Source: an uncultured Collinsella sp. (GTDB taxonomy: Bacteria; Actinomycetota; Coriobacteriia; Coriobacteriales; Coriobacteriaceae). Taken from it: a stretch of 64,000 nucleotides of DNA. The stretch lies in contig UQIN01000014.1 of assembly GCA_900541035.1 (NCBI GenBank), forward strand, positions 1 through 64,000, read 5' to 3'. A program made the translations under genes and the position numbers. The notes under the pieces are model-generated. The model saw nothing but the letters and a program-made list of their open reading frames with translations. It ran no database searches and was not told the origin of the DNA. This document shows, in pieces, positions 35,281 to 44,848 of this stretch (position 1 is its first letter; each line of letters opens with the position of its first letter).

Positions 35281-35997
35281 CTAGAGACTCAGGGCCTTCT
35301 TGAGCGGCACGACGCGGCGGCGCGAAACCGGCACGCGTTCGTCGACGCCCGTAATGCCCAGCTGGATGGCGCCCGAGGGCACCGTCTCGACGTCCGTAAC
35401 GCACGCCAAGTTGACGATATAGCGGCGGTGAACACGGAAGAAGCCAAAATCGCAGAGCTTAGCCTCAAACTGCGCCAGCGAGGTCGTCGACAAAAAGCGA
35501 TCATCGACGGTATAGATGCAGGAGTAATCGTCCTTGGCCATGATAAAGCGAATGTCGTCCACGGGAATGAGCACCTTGCGGCCGCCCTTTTCCACCGGGA
35601 TACGCTCGATGGTCACCTTGCTGTCCGTAACCGGCTTGGTGCGTTGCATGACCTTCTCGATCGCGCGATCCAAGCGAGCTTCCTCGACCGGCTTCATCAG
35701 ATAATCGACGGCATCCACGTCGAATGCCTCGACCGCATGGTCACTATACGCAGTCACAAACACGATCGCCGGCGGATTTTTGAGCTTATGCAGCGCCTCG
35801 GCAAGTTGCAGGCCCGAGGCACCGGGCATCGAGATATCGAGAAACACGACATCCACGCGACTTTCCATAAGCATCTCGATGGCGGAGCGGACGCTCGACG
35901 CCTCCGTGATCGTGCCGATCTTGCCCGTTTGCTCGAGCAGGAAGCGAAGCTCCGAGCGAGCCGGCGCCTCATCATCCACAATCATCGCACGCAGCAT
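35281..35997 (-). CDS. LytTR-family response regulator (system 1)
   Basis: This 238-residue protein has a receiver domain (MLRAMIVDDEAPARSELRFL; phospho-acceptor Asp in VDVVFLDISMPG; Lys in YLMKPVEE) and a C-terminal LytTR DNA-binding domain (FFRVHRRYIVNLACV, RVPVSRRRV). ATG 35997 is preferred over an in-frame start at 36018. It lies 72 bases after the LytS-like kinase gene and is probably its partner, controlling envelope or carbohydrate functions as in AgrA/LytR/YpdB systems. Confidence 0.9.
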   Translation of the reverse strand: MLRAMIVDDEAPARSELRFLLEQTGKIGTITEASSVRSAIEMLMESRVDVVFLDISMPGASGLQLAEALHKLKNPPAIVFVTAYSDHAVEAFDVDAVDYLMKPVEEARLDRAIEKVMQRTKPVTDSKVTIERIPVEKGGRKVLIPVDDIRFIMAKDDYSCIYTVDDRFLSTTSLAQFEAKLCDFGFFRVHRRYIVNLACVTDVETVPSGAIQLGITGVDERVPVSRRRVVPLKKALSL

Positions 35998-36069
35998 AGG
36001 GATAAAACCTTTCGTCAACTAACTACGCCGGGCATCCGTCGCATGACGTTGAGCCCGTAGCCTTTTATT

Positions 36070-37413
36070 TTACTCTTGAATGTCGAAGATGCTCTCTGAC
36101 AAATCAAGATGAAGGAGCACTTTGGTGCCCTTGCCCGGCGCCGATTCGACACGCGTATAGGAGTGCGGCCCATAAAAGCGATGGATGCGCTCCGAAATAT
36201 TGTGCATGGCCACACCGGCGCCGCCACCCTGGGGAGAGCTGGCGTCGGGGCGAGCGGAGCGCTCATCAAACAGCCTGGCGGCGGTGCCCTCGTCCATGCC
36301 CACGCCGTTGTCGGCCACGGCAATCAGGATTGCGTCGTCGCCGTCTTGATGGACGGTCACATCGATCTGCAGGGCATCGCCATCGCCCATGCCATGCCGC
36401 ACGGCGTTCTCGACAATGGGCTGGATTACAAAGGCCGGGACCAACGTGTCCTCGACATCCTCGGAGACATCGAAGGTCGCCAGTACGCGGTCCTCGCCAA
36501 AGCGCGCCTTCTCAAACGTCAGGTAGCGCTTGGTCTGGGCAACCTCGCGCGAGACCGGGATAAGCGACCCCGAGTTGTCGAGCGTGGCGCGATAGAACGA
36601 GGAGAACTCGCGCAGCAGCTCGCGGGCGCGCAGCGGGTCGGTACGCGTAAACGACGCGATGGTGTTGAGCGTGTTAAACAGAAAGTGCGGATTGATCTGC
36701 GCTTGCAGGGCACGAACCTCGGCACGGGCCGTGAGCTCCTTTTGCACCTCGAGCTCGTGGATGGCGAGCTGCGTGGACAGGATCTCGGCAAAGCCCGAGG
36801 CAAGCGCGTACTGAGTGCGGTCGACGGCGCGCGGGGTCTTGTAGTAGAACTTGAGCGTACCGACGGTACGGTCGCCCACCTTGATGGGCGCGATGATACC
36901 GGCGGGAACCTGGTTGTGCGAGCCATCCGAACCCACCACGTCCACCACACGGTTGAACGACTGGACGATACCGTGCTCGATGACGTAGCGCGTGGCAAGT
37001 GTGTGGATGGGCGAATCGGGCAGCAGCTTTTCCTCAAACTCGCCCGCGCAGGCCAGCACGTTGCTCTCGTCGGTGATGGCAACCGTCATGGCACGCGTCT
37101 CGGGCAAAATGCGCTGGCACACCAGACGCGCCGACTCCTGCGTCAGACCGCCTTTGATGTCCTCGAGCATGGCAGAGGCCACCGAGAGTGTCTCTTCGGT
37201 GTACTGCGAACGCACCGAATCGGGATTGAGCGTCAAATAGATAAAAATGCACAGAAAGATGCACAGCAGTGCGCAGGCGACCACGGTCGCGATCGGCTCG
37301 ATTCCAGTCGCCAGGGCAAAAATAAAGTACACCAGCACGCAAATGGCGCAGACAACGGCGATCACGCGAAAGATAGATATTGAGTTATCGCGCTGGGCGC
37401 GGCGGTCGATCAT
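36070..37413 (-). CDS. LytS-like sensor histidine kinase (system 1)
   Basis: This 447-residue kinase has two N-terminal transmembrane helices, a GAF-like sensor region and a His_kinase domain with QINPHFLFNTLN, followed by HATPase_c (IVENAVRHGM, VADNGVGMD). Its start codon overlaps the stop of the glycosyltransferase gene (ATGA). The paralogous kinase at 41937 has the same plan, so the two systems probably arose by duplication. Confidence 0.88.
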   Translation of the reverse strand: MIDRRAQRDNSISIFRVIAVVCAICVLVYFIFALATGIEPIATVVACALLCIFLCIFIYLTLNPDSVRSQYTEETLSVASAMLEDIKGGLTQESARLVCQRILPETRAMTVAITDESNVLACAGEFEEKLLPDSPIHTLATRYVIEHGIVQSFNRVVDVVGSDGSHNQVPAGIIAPIKVGDRTVGTLKFYYKTPRAVDRTQYALASGFAEILSTQLAIHELEVQKELTARAEVRALQAQINPHFLFNTLNTIASFTRTDPLRARELLREFSSFYRATLDNSGSLIPVSREVAQTKRYLTFEKARFGEDRVLATFDVSEDVEDTLVPAFVIQPIVENAVRHGMGDGDALQIDVTVHQDGDDAILIAVADNGVGMDEGTAARLFDERSARPDASSPQGGGAGVAMHNISERIHRFYGPHSYTRVESAPGKGTKVLLHLDLSESIFDIQE

Positions 37414-38597
37414 TCAGTCCCCTCCAGGATGCTGGTCAGTTGTGCGTCGCGCCAGAGCCCGTCCATGATCTTGGGCCAGAAGCTCTGAAAACGCAGGTAG
37501 CTTGCGGCGTTTTGACGCGCGTAGGTCTTGGCCTCGTCAATACCGTGCCGCCAAATGCGCAGGTACCCCTCGTGCTCGCGGGTAAACATGCTGCGAACCA
37601 TGGCGGTCTTGCGCACGCGGTCGTCGAGCTCGCGCGAAATCCACGGGCCCGGATAGGGCATGAGCGACGCGGCCGTGACGGGAACGAGCTCCTGCTGGTG
37701 CGCGGCAAATGTCAGCTTGGCACGCTCGTAGTACCAACGGTACACATCCTGCATAAAGCGCGGCGAGCGCTTCTCGGACTCGGGCGGCAGGTGACGAACG
37801 ACCCACTCGTTGTCAAACCACACGTCGTAGCCAAACATGCGCATGTTAAAAAGGTAATCTAGGTCCTCGCCTCGGGTGATAAACGGGTCAAACGCCACAC
37901 GGGTAAAGGCGCGGGCATGAAGTGCCACAAGGCCGCCGCACACGTAGTTTGAACGCGAAATACGGGTGCCCGAGAGCGCCTTTTTCATCCAGCGATTAAA
38001 CTCGATGCGTTTGGTCCACCAACGATGGCAAATGCCCACCTTGTCTGTGGGCGCCAACGGCGATCCGTCTCGATCGTAAAAGTAACCGCTCTTAACCAAA
38101 ATCGGCAGGCCTTGACGCGTCTGCTGGCCCAGTGCATAGGTCGCGCGCTTCATAAAGTCGGCATCGATAACGGTCTCGTCGTCATCCAAAAAGACAACGG
38201 CATCGTGGCCGAGCACCGCAGCGCAGGCAAGCCCCATATTGCGAATGGCGCCGTATCCGCGCAGACTCACGCACTCGCCCGAGCCCTTGGGAGCAATCTG
38301 CGCCACACGGTCGGCGATACGCGATGCCTGGGTGTTGGTAACCACGGTGACCTTGAGCGAAGGGTGCGCGTCGACGATTTCGTGGACGCGCTTCGACACA
38401 TCAGCCGTGACCGAGATGGGGCAGACCACCAAAAGGATAATCCTCGGAATGTCGTGCACCTGCTCGAGCGAGGCCAGGCAGCGGTCGAGCTCGGGATTGG
38501 TGGCGTTGAGCTTCGTCGAGTGGTCATAGACGCCGGGAGCGTTTGCATGGGCCTCGTCGTCTGCCCAATATGTTGGAATCACAACCGTGGCGTTCAT
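37410..38597 (-). CDS. Family 2-like glycosyltransferase
   Basis: This 395-residue protein begins MNATVVIPTYW and has a GT-A type nucleotide-sugar site with VVFLDDDETV (DxD-like) and FITRGEDLDYLFNMRMFGYD, as in GT2 enzymes. There is no transmembrane helix. GGGAGGGAAGG precedes ATG 38597; the frame continues upstream to 38636. The acceptor is unknown. Coupling to the LytS/LytTR genes by a 4-base overlap suggests that the regulated function involves a surface glycan. Confidence 0.8.
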   Translation of the reverse strand: MNATVVIPTYWADDEAHANAPGVYDHSTKLNATNPELDRCLASLEQVHDIPRIILLVVCPISVTADVSKRVHEIVDAHPSLKVTVVTNTQASRIADRVAQIAPKGSGECVSLRGYGAIRNMGLACAAVLGHDAVVFLDDDETVIDADFMKRATYALGQQTRQGLPILVKSGYFYDRDGSPLAPTDKVGICHRWWTKRIEFNRWMKKALSGTRISRSNYVCGGLVALHARAFTRVAFDPFITRGEDLDYLFNMRMFGYDVWFDNEWVVRHLPPESEKRSPRFMQDVYRWYYERAKLTFAAHQQELVPVTAASLMPYPGPWISRELDDRVRKTAMVRSMFTREHEGYLRIWRHGIDEAKTYARQNAASYLRFQSFWPKIMDGLWRDAQLTSILEGTE

Positions 38598-38617
38598 GCC
38601 TTCCCTCCCTGCAACAC

Positions 38618-38653
38618 AAAAACGGGGCGCCGCCAAACACAGGCGACGCCCCG
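38618..38653 (-). terminator. Terminator after the MFS gene
   Basis: On the minus strand CGGGGCG and CGCCCCG pair with an inner GCC/GGC around TGTGTTT and are followed by TTTTTG. It lies about 115 bases beyond the transporter stop and just before the glycosyltransferase start. Confidence 0.75.
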
Positions 38654-38767
38654 CGACCTAGCTGATTCCATCATACCCACTTGGGCAAATCATTGCTCGC
38701 AAGTCGCAATGTTTATTGCGGATAACCCCAAAAGAGTACCGCGGACAGGCCCAATAGCCGCTCGCTC

Positions 38768-40027
38768 CTATGCGGTCTGCTCTGCCGCCTGAGTCATGCG
38801 GGACAGGCGAACCAGCAGCATAAAGCCAACGATCAGCAGCACGCCAATGGAAAGGACGCCCAGCGACGGGTTGCCGGTCAGCGAGGTGACGACCGACACC
38901 AGGAAGGTGCCCATGACGCTTGCATAACGACCAAAGATGTCAAAGAAGCCGTAGTACTCGTTGGACTTTTCCTTGGGGATAATGCGGCCAAAGTAGCTAC
39001 GGCTGAGCGCTTGCACGCCGCCCTGGAACAGGCCGACCATAATGGCAAGCACCCAAAATTCGAAGGCGGTCTTTAGGAAGAATGCGGCGAACAGCACAAT
39101 GCCCATGTAGGCGGCGACGGCCACCAGGATCATGTTGAGCGTGCCCACGCGTCCGGCGAGCTTGCCGTAGATGATGGCAGACGGAAAGGCCACAAACTGC
39201 GTAACGAGCAGCGCCAGCACCAGCTGGGTCGAGTCGATGCCTAAAGCCGAGCCGTAGCTGGTAGCCATGGAAATGACCGTGTGGACGCCATCGATATAGA
39301 AGAAGAACGCGATCATGTAGACCAGCACGGTCTTGTTGTGGGCGATCTCGCGCATGGTGTGTCCGACCTCGGAGAACACACCGCCCACGATGTGGCCGAT
39401 GGTGTCCTCGGGACCGCGCTCGCGACCGTACTTTTGCTTATAGGTGCGAATGAGCGGCAGGGTAAAGATGAGCCACCAGGCACCAGTGATGATAAACGAC
39501 AGACGCGTTGCCAGCATGGTGGGGACGCCAAGAGCGGGGCCACCCATGATGAGCGCCAGGCAGATGATGAACGGAACGGTGGAACCGATGTAGCCCCAGG
39601 CATAGCCCGAGCTGGACACGGCGTCCATGCGCTCGTCGGTGGTAATGTCGGGCAGCATGGCGTCGTAGAACGTCATAGAAGAGTTAAGGCCGATGGTGCA
39701 CAGCACGTACACGGTCAAAAATGCCATGGCAGACATTGGGATAGCCTGCGCCAGGCAAAGAACCAGGCCCGTGAGGAAGAAGCCCAAGAAGAACTTAATC
39801 TTGTTGCCGGCGTAATCGGCAAGCGCGCCCAGAATGGGCATGAGCATGGCAATGACCAGCGAGGCGATCGTCTGAGCGTTGCCCCAAGCGACCACCAGGT
39901 CTGCCGAGGAAGCACCGGTATTGATGGCGTTAAAGTAGATGGGCACCACCGAGGTATTGAGCAACACGAGGGCCGAATTGCCCACATCGTACATAACCCA
40001 GTTACGCTCGAGCTTGGTGTATTTCAT
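38768..40027 (-). CDS. UMF1/Atg22-type MFS transporter
   Basis: This 419-residue protein has about 12 hydrophobic segments. The start MKYTKLERNWVMYDVGNSAL and the motif FQGGVQALSRSYFGRIIPKE are characteristic of the UMF1 (Atg22-like) branch of the major facilitator superfamily. Yeast Atg22 exports amino acids from the vacuole; bacterial substrates are unknown. It stands alone with its own terminator. Confidence 0.88.
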   Translation of the reverse strand: MKYTKLERNWVMYDVGNSALVLLNTSVVPIYFNAINTGASSADLVVAWGNAQTIASLVIAMLMPILGALADYAGNKIKFFLGFFLTGLVLCLAQAIPMSAMAFLTVYVLCTIGLNSSMTFYDAMLPDITTDERMDAVSSSGYAWGYIGSTVPFIICLALIMGGPALGVPTMLATRLSFIITGAWWLIFTLPLIRTYKQKYGRERGPEDTIGHIVGGVFSEVGHTMREIAHNKTVLVYMIAFFFYIDGVHTVISMATSYGSALGIDSTQLVLALLVTQFVAFPSAIIYGKLAGRVGTLNMILVAVAAYMGIVLFAAFFLKTAFEFWVLAIMVGLFQGGVQALSRSYFGRIIPKEKSNEYYGFFDIFGRYASVMGTFLVSVVTSLTGNPSLGVLSIGVLLIVGFMLLVRLSRMTQAAEQTA

Positions 40028-40128
40028 GGACAGGGCCCCTTCGTATTCGCCCGATATGCAGTTAGTTCATCGTACCCCAATTGCACAGAAGCGCTGGTAA
40101 GGATTCGGCAAAGGGGCACGCACGGGTC

Positions 40129-41073
40129 CTACTCCTCGCGGTCGAACTCCTCGTCGGCGTCGAGTACGCGGCCGCTATAGTTGATATGGCCGGTCACGGC
40201 ATCCATGTCACCGGTCTCGATAAAGCGGGCAACGGTGAGCTCGTAATCGGTCAGCGCGCGCTCAAAGACCTCGGGGAAGCTCTCGGTCGAGACCTCATCG
40301 GTAAAGGGGTTCTTCCATGTCAGGTGGCCCAGGTTACCGGTGCGCTCGGGCAGCTCCGTCGTCACGCGATGAGCAAGGCCGTCGAGCAGCGAGTAGTCAT
40401 GCACCAAGCCCTCAACCAGGGCAATCGCGCGCGTCTTTACCGAGCCGGCCGGCTCAATGGTGCGATAGAGCATCTGCATGTCCGAGACGGCGCCGGCGTA
40501 CTCCCCCGCCGGGATGTCGATACCGTACACGCGCCCGGCGATGTAGCTCATCAGCACGCCGGCCACACGGTTGATGCGGTCGGTGGTGACGATCTCGCCC
40601 GCCGGCGGATAATCCTCGACCGTGGCACCGTCGCGCTTGAGCTGTAGCATCAGCACGTCCAGATCGCTTTCGAGCACGGCGTGAACTTGACTGCCCGAAG
40701 CCTCGAGCTCGGGATCGGACTCGACAATGCCAAACTGCTGCTCGTAGACAAAGGGGTGGGCATTGCGATCGAGCACATAGTGCGACAGCAGGCCCAGCGC
40801 AAAGGCGCGACCCAGATTGGCATCGCGCGGCTGTAGGTGCGACACGCCGTCGCGCAGGCACGAGAACTGGCGCGACATGCGCGAGCGGTGCATGACCTGA
40901 GCAAGCGACATACAGTCGGAAATGCGCGGCGTGAGCATGTGGAAGAAAAACGGGTCGGGACCTTGGTTTCCCAGGATAAAGGCGATGCGCTCCTCGTCGG
41001 ACGTGATAACGCCCCGCGGAAGACGGTCGATGCTTTCCTCGCCAAACAGATGATGCGTAATGAGCGCGGGCAT
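40129..41073 (-). CDS. Zinc-dependent phospholipase C-like protein
   Basis: This 314-residue protein starts MPALITHHLFGEESIDRL and contains FILGNQGPDPFFF and FALGLLSHYVLDRNAHPFVY, as in the bacterial zinc-dependent phospholipase C family; the His/Asp residues fit a trinuclear zinc site. No signal peptide is seen, so it probably acts inside the cell. GAAAGGA precedes the ATG. The substrate is unknown. Confidence 0.8.
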   Translation of the reverse strand: MPALITHHLFGEESIDRLPRGVITSDEERIAFILGNQGPDPFFFHMLTPRISDCMSLAQVMHRSRMSRQFSCLRDGVSHLQPRDANLGRAFALGLLSHYVLDRNAHPFVYEQQFGIVESDPELEASGSQVHAVLESDLDVLMLQLKRDGATVEDYPPAGEIVTTDRINRVAGVLMSYIAGRVYGIDIPAGEYAGAVSDMQMLYRTIEPAGSVKTRAIALVEGLVHDYSLLDGLAHRVTTELPERTGNLGHLTWKNPFTDEVSTESFPEVFERALTDYELTVARFIETGDMDAVTGHINYSGRVLDADEEFDREE

Positions 41074-41164
41074 AATGATCCTTTCGATTTCATTCGATGC
41101 AATCCATTATGCCCACCGCACAGTCATACCAAACCTGCAACGGCAAACGATGGCGTACCGACCC

Positions 41165-41899
41165 TTACGCAAGCCCCAAGTGCGATTTGACCTCGGCAGC
41201 GCGACGGCGGGACACGGGCACCGTCGAGGTTACGCGATCGAGCCTGAGCTCCATCAGGCCCGTGGAGCCGATCTCGACATTATGTACGTCTTCCAAATTA
41301 ACCAGATAGCTGCGATGGACGCGGATAAAGCCCTCGGAGGCCAGGCGACGCTCGAGCGAGGAAATCGACTCATTGATCAGATACGTCCCCTCGGCGCAGA
41401 CGGCGTTGCAAAAATCGGCGCGCGCCTCAAAGTAGCAGACATCCGCCACGGGAATGAACACCTTTTTGCCCCCGCGATCCACCGTCAGGCGCAAAGGCTG
41501 GCGCGGAGCATGGACGACACGGCGAGCGCCCAGGGCAGTCTCGATCTTGTCGAGCGCCTTTGACAGGCGGGCATCCTCGACCGGTTTGACGATGTAATCG
41601 ACCGCATCGAGGTTATAGGCATCGGCCGCATACTCGGCAAATGCCGTCACAAACACCACGACCGGCGGCGTCTTTAGGTTCTGCAGCGTCTCGGCAAGCT
41701 CAATTCCCGAGCGACCGGGCATGGTAATGTCTAAAAACAGCACGTCGGGCTTGTTCGACAGAATCGACTCCACGGCTTCGGTAACATTGCCCGCCTCGGC
41801 AATCTGACCCACACGCGTATCCTTTTCCAACAGATAGCGTAGTTCAGCCCTAATGGGAGGCTCGTCATCAACCACCAAGATGTTCCAGCCTTCGGACAT
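41165..41899 (-). CDS. LytTR-family response regulator (system 2)
   Basis: This 244-residue protein has a receiver (WNILVVDDEPPIRAELRYLL; Asp in DVLFLDITMPGRSG; YIVKPVEDARL) and a LytTR domain (GFIRVHRRSYL-type segment FIRVHRSYLVNLEDVHN, VPVSRRRAAEV). It follows the second LytS-like kinase by 37 bases. It is similar along its length to the regulator at 35281. Confidence 0.9.
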   Translation of the reverse strand: MSEGWNILVVDDEPPIRAELRYLLEKDTRVGQIAEAGNVTEAVESILSNKPDVLFLDITMPGRSGIELAETLQNLKTPPVVVFVTAFAEYAADAYNLDAVDYIVKPVEDARLSKALDKIETALGARRVVHAPRQPLRLTVDRGGKKVFIPVADVCYFEARADFCNAVCAEGTYLINESISSLERRLASEGFIRVHRSYLVNLEDVHNVEIGSTGLMELRLDRVTSTVPVSRRRAAEVKSHLGLA

Positions 41900-41936
41900 A
41901 TGCGCTTCCCCTCTTTTCTCTCAATCCAACCGCGTA

Positions 41937-43328
41937 CTACACCGTTAGCGGCGCCGGCTCATGCGGCTCGCCGTTCAACTCAACGATGACCTGCGTTCCC
42001 ACGCCCTCCTGGGACTTCACGCGCATGCCAGAATCTTCTCCGTAAAAGAAATGGATGCGCTGAAGCACGTTGAAGAGCGCCAAGCCGCAACCTCGCTTGA
42101 TGGAGCCGTCGGCGGTAATGCTCTCGGGCTCCTCTCGGCGATGCTGCTCAAACAGATGCGCGCAGACTTCTTCGCTCATACCGATGCCGTCATCTTCGAC
42201 GATGATCTCCAAGCCGTCATCGGTCTCAAAAGCCCTAACACGAATAGAAAGCGGCTCGGTCTCGCGCTGCGCATGCTTGATGCAGTTTTCGAGCAGCGGC
42301 TGCAAGATAAACGGCGGTACCAGGCTGTCGCGCACCTCGAAGTCGATGTCGACCGAAACGCGCAGACGGCCGTCGCCATACCGGGCCTGCATAAGATTGA
42401 TATAACGGGTGCCCTGTTCCACCTCGTGCTCGAGCGTGGTGAGCGTATCGGAATCAGAAAGCGTCTGACGATAGTAGTTGGAAAAGTCGATCAGCAGCGA
42501 TCGCGCCTTGTCGGGCTCGGTTCGAACGAGCGACACGATCGTGCTAATGGTATTGAACAGAAAATGCGGGTCGACCTGCGACTGCAGGGCACGAAGCTCC
42601 ACGCGGGCCGTAAGCTCGTCCTGGCGCTCGAGCTCAAAGCTGGCGAGCTGCGTGGAAATGAGATCGGCAAAGCCCGAGGCCAACGCCGTCTGGCGCATAT
42701 CGATGCTGCTCAGGCGGGGATAGTACAGCTCGAGTGTGCCCACGCAATGCCCGCGCACGGTAAGCGGCGCGACAATGCCGGCGCGCAGACGGGGAAAATA
42801 ACCGCCCGTCTCATTGGAGGTGTCACGCGAAAACACACTCTGCTCGCCCGTCTCAATCACACTGAGCGTTGTCTTGAGCACGACCGGGGTGCCGGCAGGG
42901 CACTTTGCCGAGTCCTCGCCCCAGCTTGCCAACACCTGTTTGCCATCGGTAAAGCAGATGGCAGAGGCGATGGTCTCGGACAGGATGATTTTAGAGGCGC
43001 CCAGGGCCGCTTCAGGCGTAAGGCCACGCGATGTATAGGCGAATATTTTTGATGCGATGGCGAGCGTACGGTCGGTTGCGCTCGATGTGAGGTCGTCGGG
43101 GACCACAAAGACATACGAGAAAAAGAAGCACAGCATGACCATGCCGGCAATAACGACAACGCCCGGAACGGGATTGGGATTATCGGTTAAATCCCAGATA
43201 AGCAGCAAGATAAGCGCCGGAACGACAATACCGAGCAGGATGGCCTGGACCACATGCTGGGCCGTGCGAAAGACCTTGGTAGAGTTGTAGCTCTTGCCCA
43301 GAATCAGCCTGTTTAAATCCACCGTCAT
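41937..43328 (-). CDS. LytS-like sensor histidine kinase (system 2)
   Basis: This kinase has about 463 residues: two N-terminal helices (VVQAILLGIVVPALILLLIW and one after it), a GAF-like sensor region, the phospho-acceptor region QVDPHFLFNTIS and a HATPase_c domain (LLENCIKHAQRE, VEDDGIGMSE). The open frame reaches 43397 but would then include the upstream gene's terminator, so I prefer ATG 43328 or GTG 43322; the GTG has better spacing from AGGGG. Confidence 0.87.
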   Translation of the reverse strand: MTVDLNRLILGKSYNSTKVFRTAQHVVQAILLGIVVPALILLLIWDLTDNPNPVPGVVVIAGMVMLCFFFSYVFVVPDDLTSSATDRTLAIASKIFAYTSRGLTPEAALGASKIILSETIASAICFTDGKQVLASWGEDSAKCPAGTPVVLKTTLSVIETGEQSVFSRDTSNETGGYFPRLRAGIVAPLTVRGHCVGTLELYYPRLSSIDMRQTALASGFADLISTQLASFELERQDELTARVELRALQSQVDPHFLFNTISTIVSLVRTEPDKARSLLIDFSNYYRQTLSDSDTLTTLEHEVEQGTRYINLMQARYGDGRLRVSVDIDFEVRDSLVPPFILQPLLENCIKHAQRETEPLSIRVRAFETDDGLEIIVEDDGIGMSEEVCAHLFEQHRREEPESITADGSIKRGCGLALFNVLQRIHFFYGEDSGMRVKSQEGVGTQVIVELNGEPHEPAPLTV

Positions 43329-43359
43329 CCCCTTTTTTCTATCGCACCCATAGCAATAA

Positions 43360-43381
43360 AGAGGGCCGCAAGCGACCCTCT
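43360..43381 (-). terminator. Terminator after the amidohydrolase gene
   Basis: AGAGGGTCGC and GCGGCCCTCT pair on the minus strand around TT, with TTTA after the stem. It separates the amidohydrolase from the kinase gene. Confidence 0.7.
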
Positions 43382-43439
43382 CCATTGCATTATGCAATCA
43401 AAAACTGTGTTTTACATCCAGCCATCGACAAACGGTATC

Positions 43440-44717
43440 TTAGGCGCTGTATTTGTTGGCCTCGCCAAAGGTGCCAGCCTCGACGATCCAGCCATCCTTC
43501 ATGATGACGTCCATGTTGTCGGTGTTGAGCACGTGGATGTCGGCGGCGACGTCACCGTTGACGACCAGCAGGTCGGCGCACTTGCCGGCCTCGATGGAAC
43601 CGGTCTCGTCCTCGATGTGGCACATCTTGGCACCGTTGAGGGTGGCGCAGGTGATGGTCTCGACCGGGGTGAAGCCGATCTTGTCGACGAACTCGTACAT
43701 CTCCTCGATGGAGCAGGTGCCGTACGGGGTGACGAAGGAGAAGGAGTCGGAGCCGATCGTCATGACAACGCCGCGCTTCTTGGCCTCGCGCAGGCAGTCG
43801 TAGTTGCGCTGCAGCTCCTTCTCGACCAGGGTGCCCTCGTACTTGTCGTGCAGCTCGGGGACGTAGACGGGCGGATAGGTGGCGTACCAGGTGGGCAGGA
43901 AGGCGATCGTCGGGGTGAAGAAGGTGCCCTGCTCGGCCATGAGGTCCATGGTGCGCTCATCGATATCGAAACCGTGAATCAGCTGCTCGCAGCCAAAACG
44001 AACGGAATCGTAGGCAGCGGCGTGGTTGTTGTAGCAGTGGCTCCACACGGGGATGCCGACCATCTTTGCCTCGTCGACCACGGCCTGGATCTCCTCGGAG
44101 CAGTAGTGCTGGTCGCGACCGGAGTCCCAGCGCCAGATGCCGCCACCGGTAGCCCAGATCTTGATGGCATCGGGGTTCTCGCGCAGGCGACGACGGACGG
44201 CCTTGCGCAGATCCCAAGGACCGTCGACCTGGTCGCCCCAGGGATGGGATTCCTTGTTGAGCTCCTGGGTGCAGTGGTGGGAGTCACCGTGGCCGGCAAC
44301 GCGGCAGAAGCCGAGGCCGGTGGCCAGAACGCGCGGGCCCTTGAAGACGCCCTTGTCGATGCAGTCACGGATCTGGATACCAAAGCGGCCGATCTCGCAG
44401 ACGGTGGTGAGGCCATGGGTGAGGCAGTCGTAGGCCTGCTTGACGGCGACGGCCTGCTTCTCGAGGAGCGGCTGCATGACCCAATCGGTGTCATCGTCGG
44501 TCAGGTTGCCCGAGAAGTGCAGGTGGGTGTCGATCAGGCCGGGAAGGACGGTCTTGCCGGCGGCGTCGATGACCTCAACGCCCTCGGGAAGGTCCTGCAT
44601 AGCGCCGGCGTACTCGATCTTGCCGTTGTCGTCGACGAGAACGAGGGAGTTCTCGACCGGCTCGGCACCGGTACCGTCGATGAGCTTGCCGCCAACGATT
44701 GCATACTTAGTGGACAT
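43440..44717 (-). CDS. Amidohydrolase family protein
   Basis: This 425-residue metal-dependent hydrolase has the metal motif LPGLIDTHLHFSG, His residues in HCYNNHAAAYD and IHGFDIDE, an active-site Asp in GSDSFSFVTPYG and the C-terminal GSIEAGKCADLLVVNGD. It resembles the imidazolonepropionase/prolidase-like branch, which cleaves cyclic amides or dipeptide-like substrates. The permease gene 131 bases upstream on the same strand suggests uptake and hydrolysis of one nitrogen compound. The substrate cannot be read from the sequence. Confidence 0.88.
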   Translation of the reverse strand: MSTKYAIVGGKLIDGTGAEPVENSLVLVDDNGKIEYAGAMQDLPEGVEVIDAAGKTVLPGLIDTHLHFSGNLTDDDTDWVMQPLLEKQAVAVKQAYDCLTHGLTTVCEIGRFGIQIRDCIDKGVFKGPRVLATGLGFCRVAGHGDSHHCTQELNKESHPWGDQVDGPWDLRKAVRRRLRENPDAIKIWATGGGIWRWDSGRDQHYCSEEIQAVVDEAKMVGIPVWSHCYNNHAAAYDSVRFGCEQLIHGFDIDERTMDLMAEQGTFFTPTIAFLPTWYATYPPVYVPELHDKYEGTLVEKELQRNYDCLREAKKRGVVMTIGSDSFSFVTPYGTCSIEEMYEFVDKIGFTPVETITCATLNGAKMCHIEDETGSIEAGKCADLLVVNGDVAADIHVLNTDNMDVIMKDGWIVEAGTFGEANKYSA

Positions 44718-44848
44718 GGTTCCTCCTTATGGATCCATATAGTGGGCGAGGCCGTGTTGGGTTAAGGCCTCACAAAGCTACCCAAGTGGTGCCGGGTTCG
44801 GTGCGCGGGAGAGAGGATTCCGCGCACCCGATCCGCCCCGGCTAGGCG

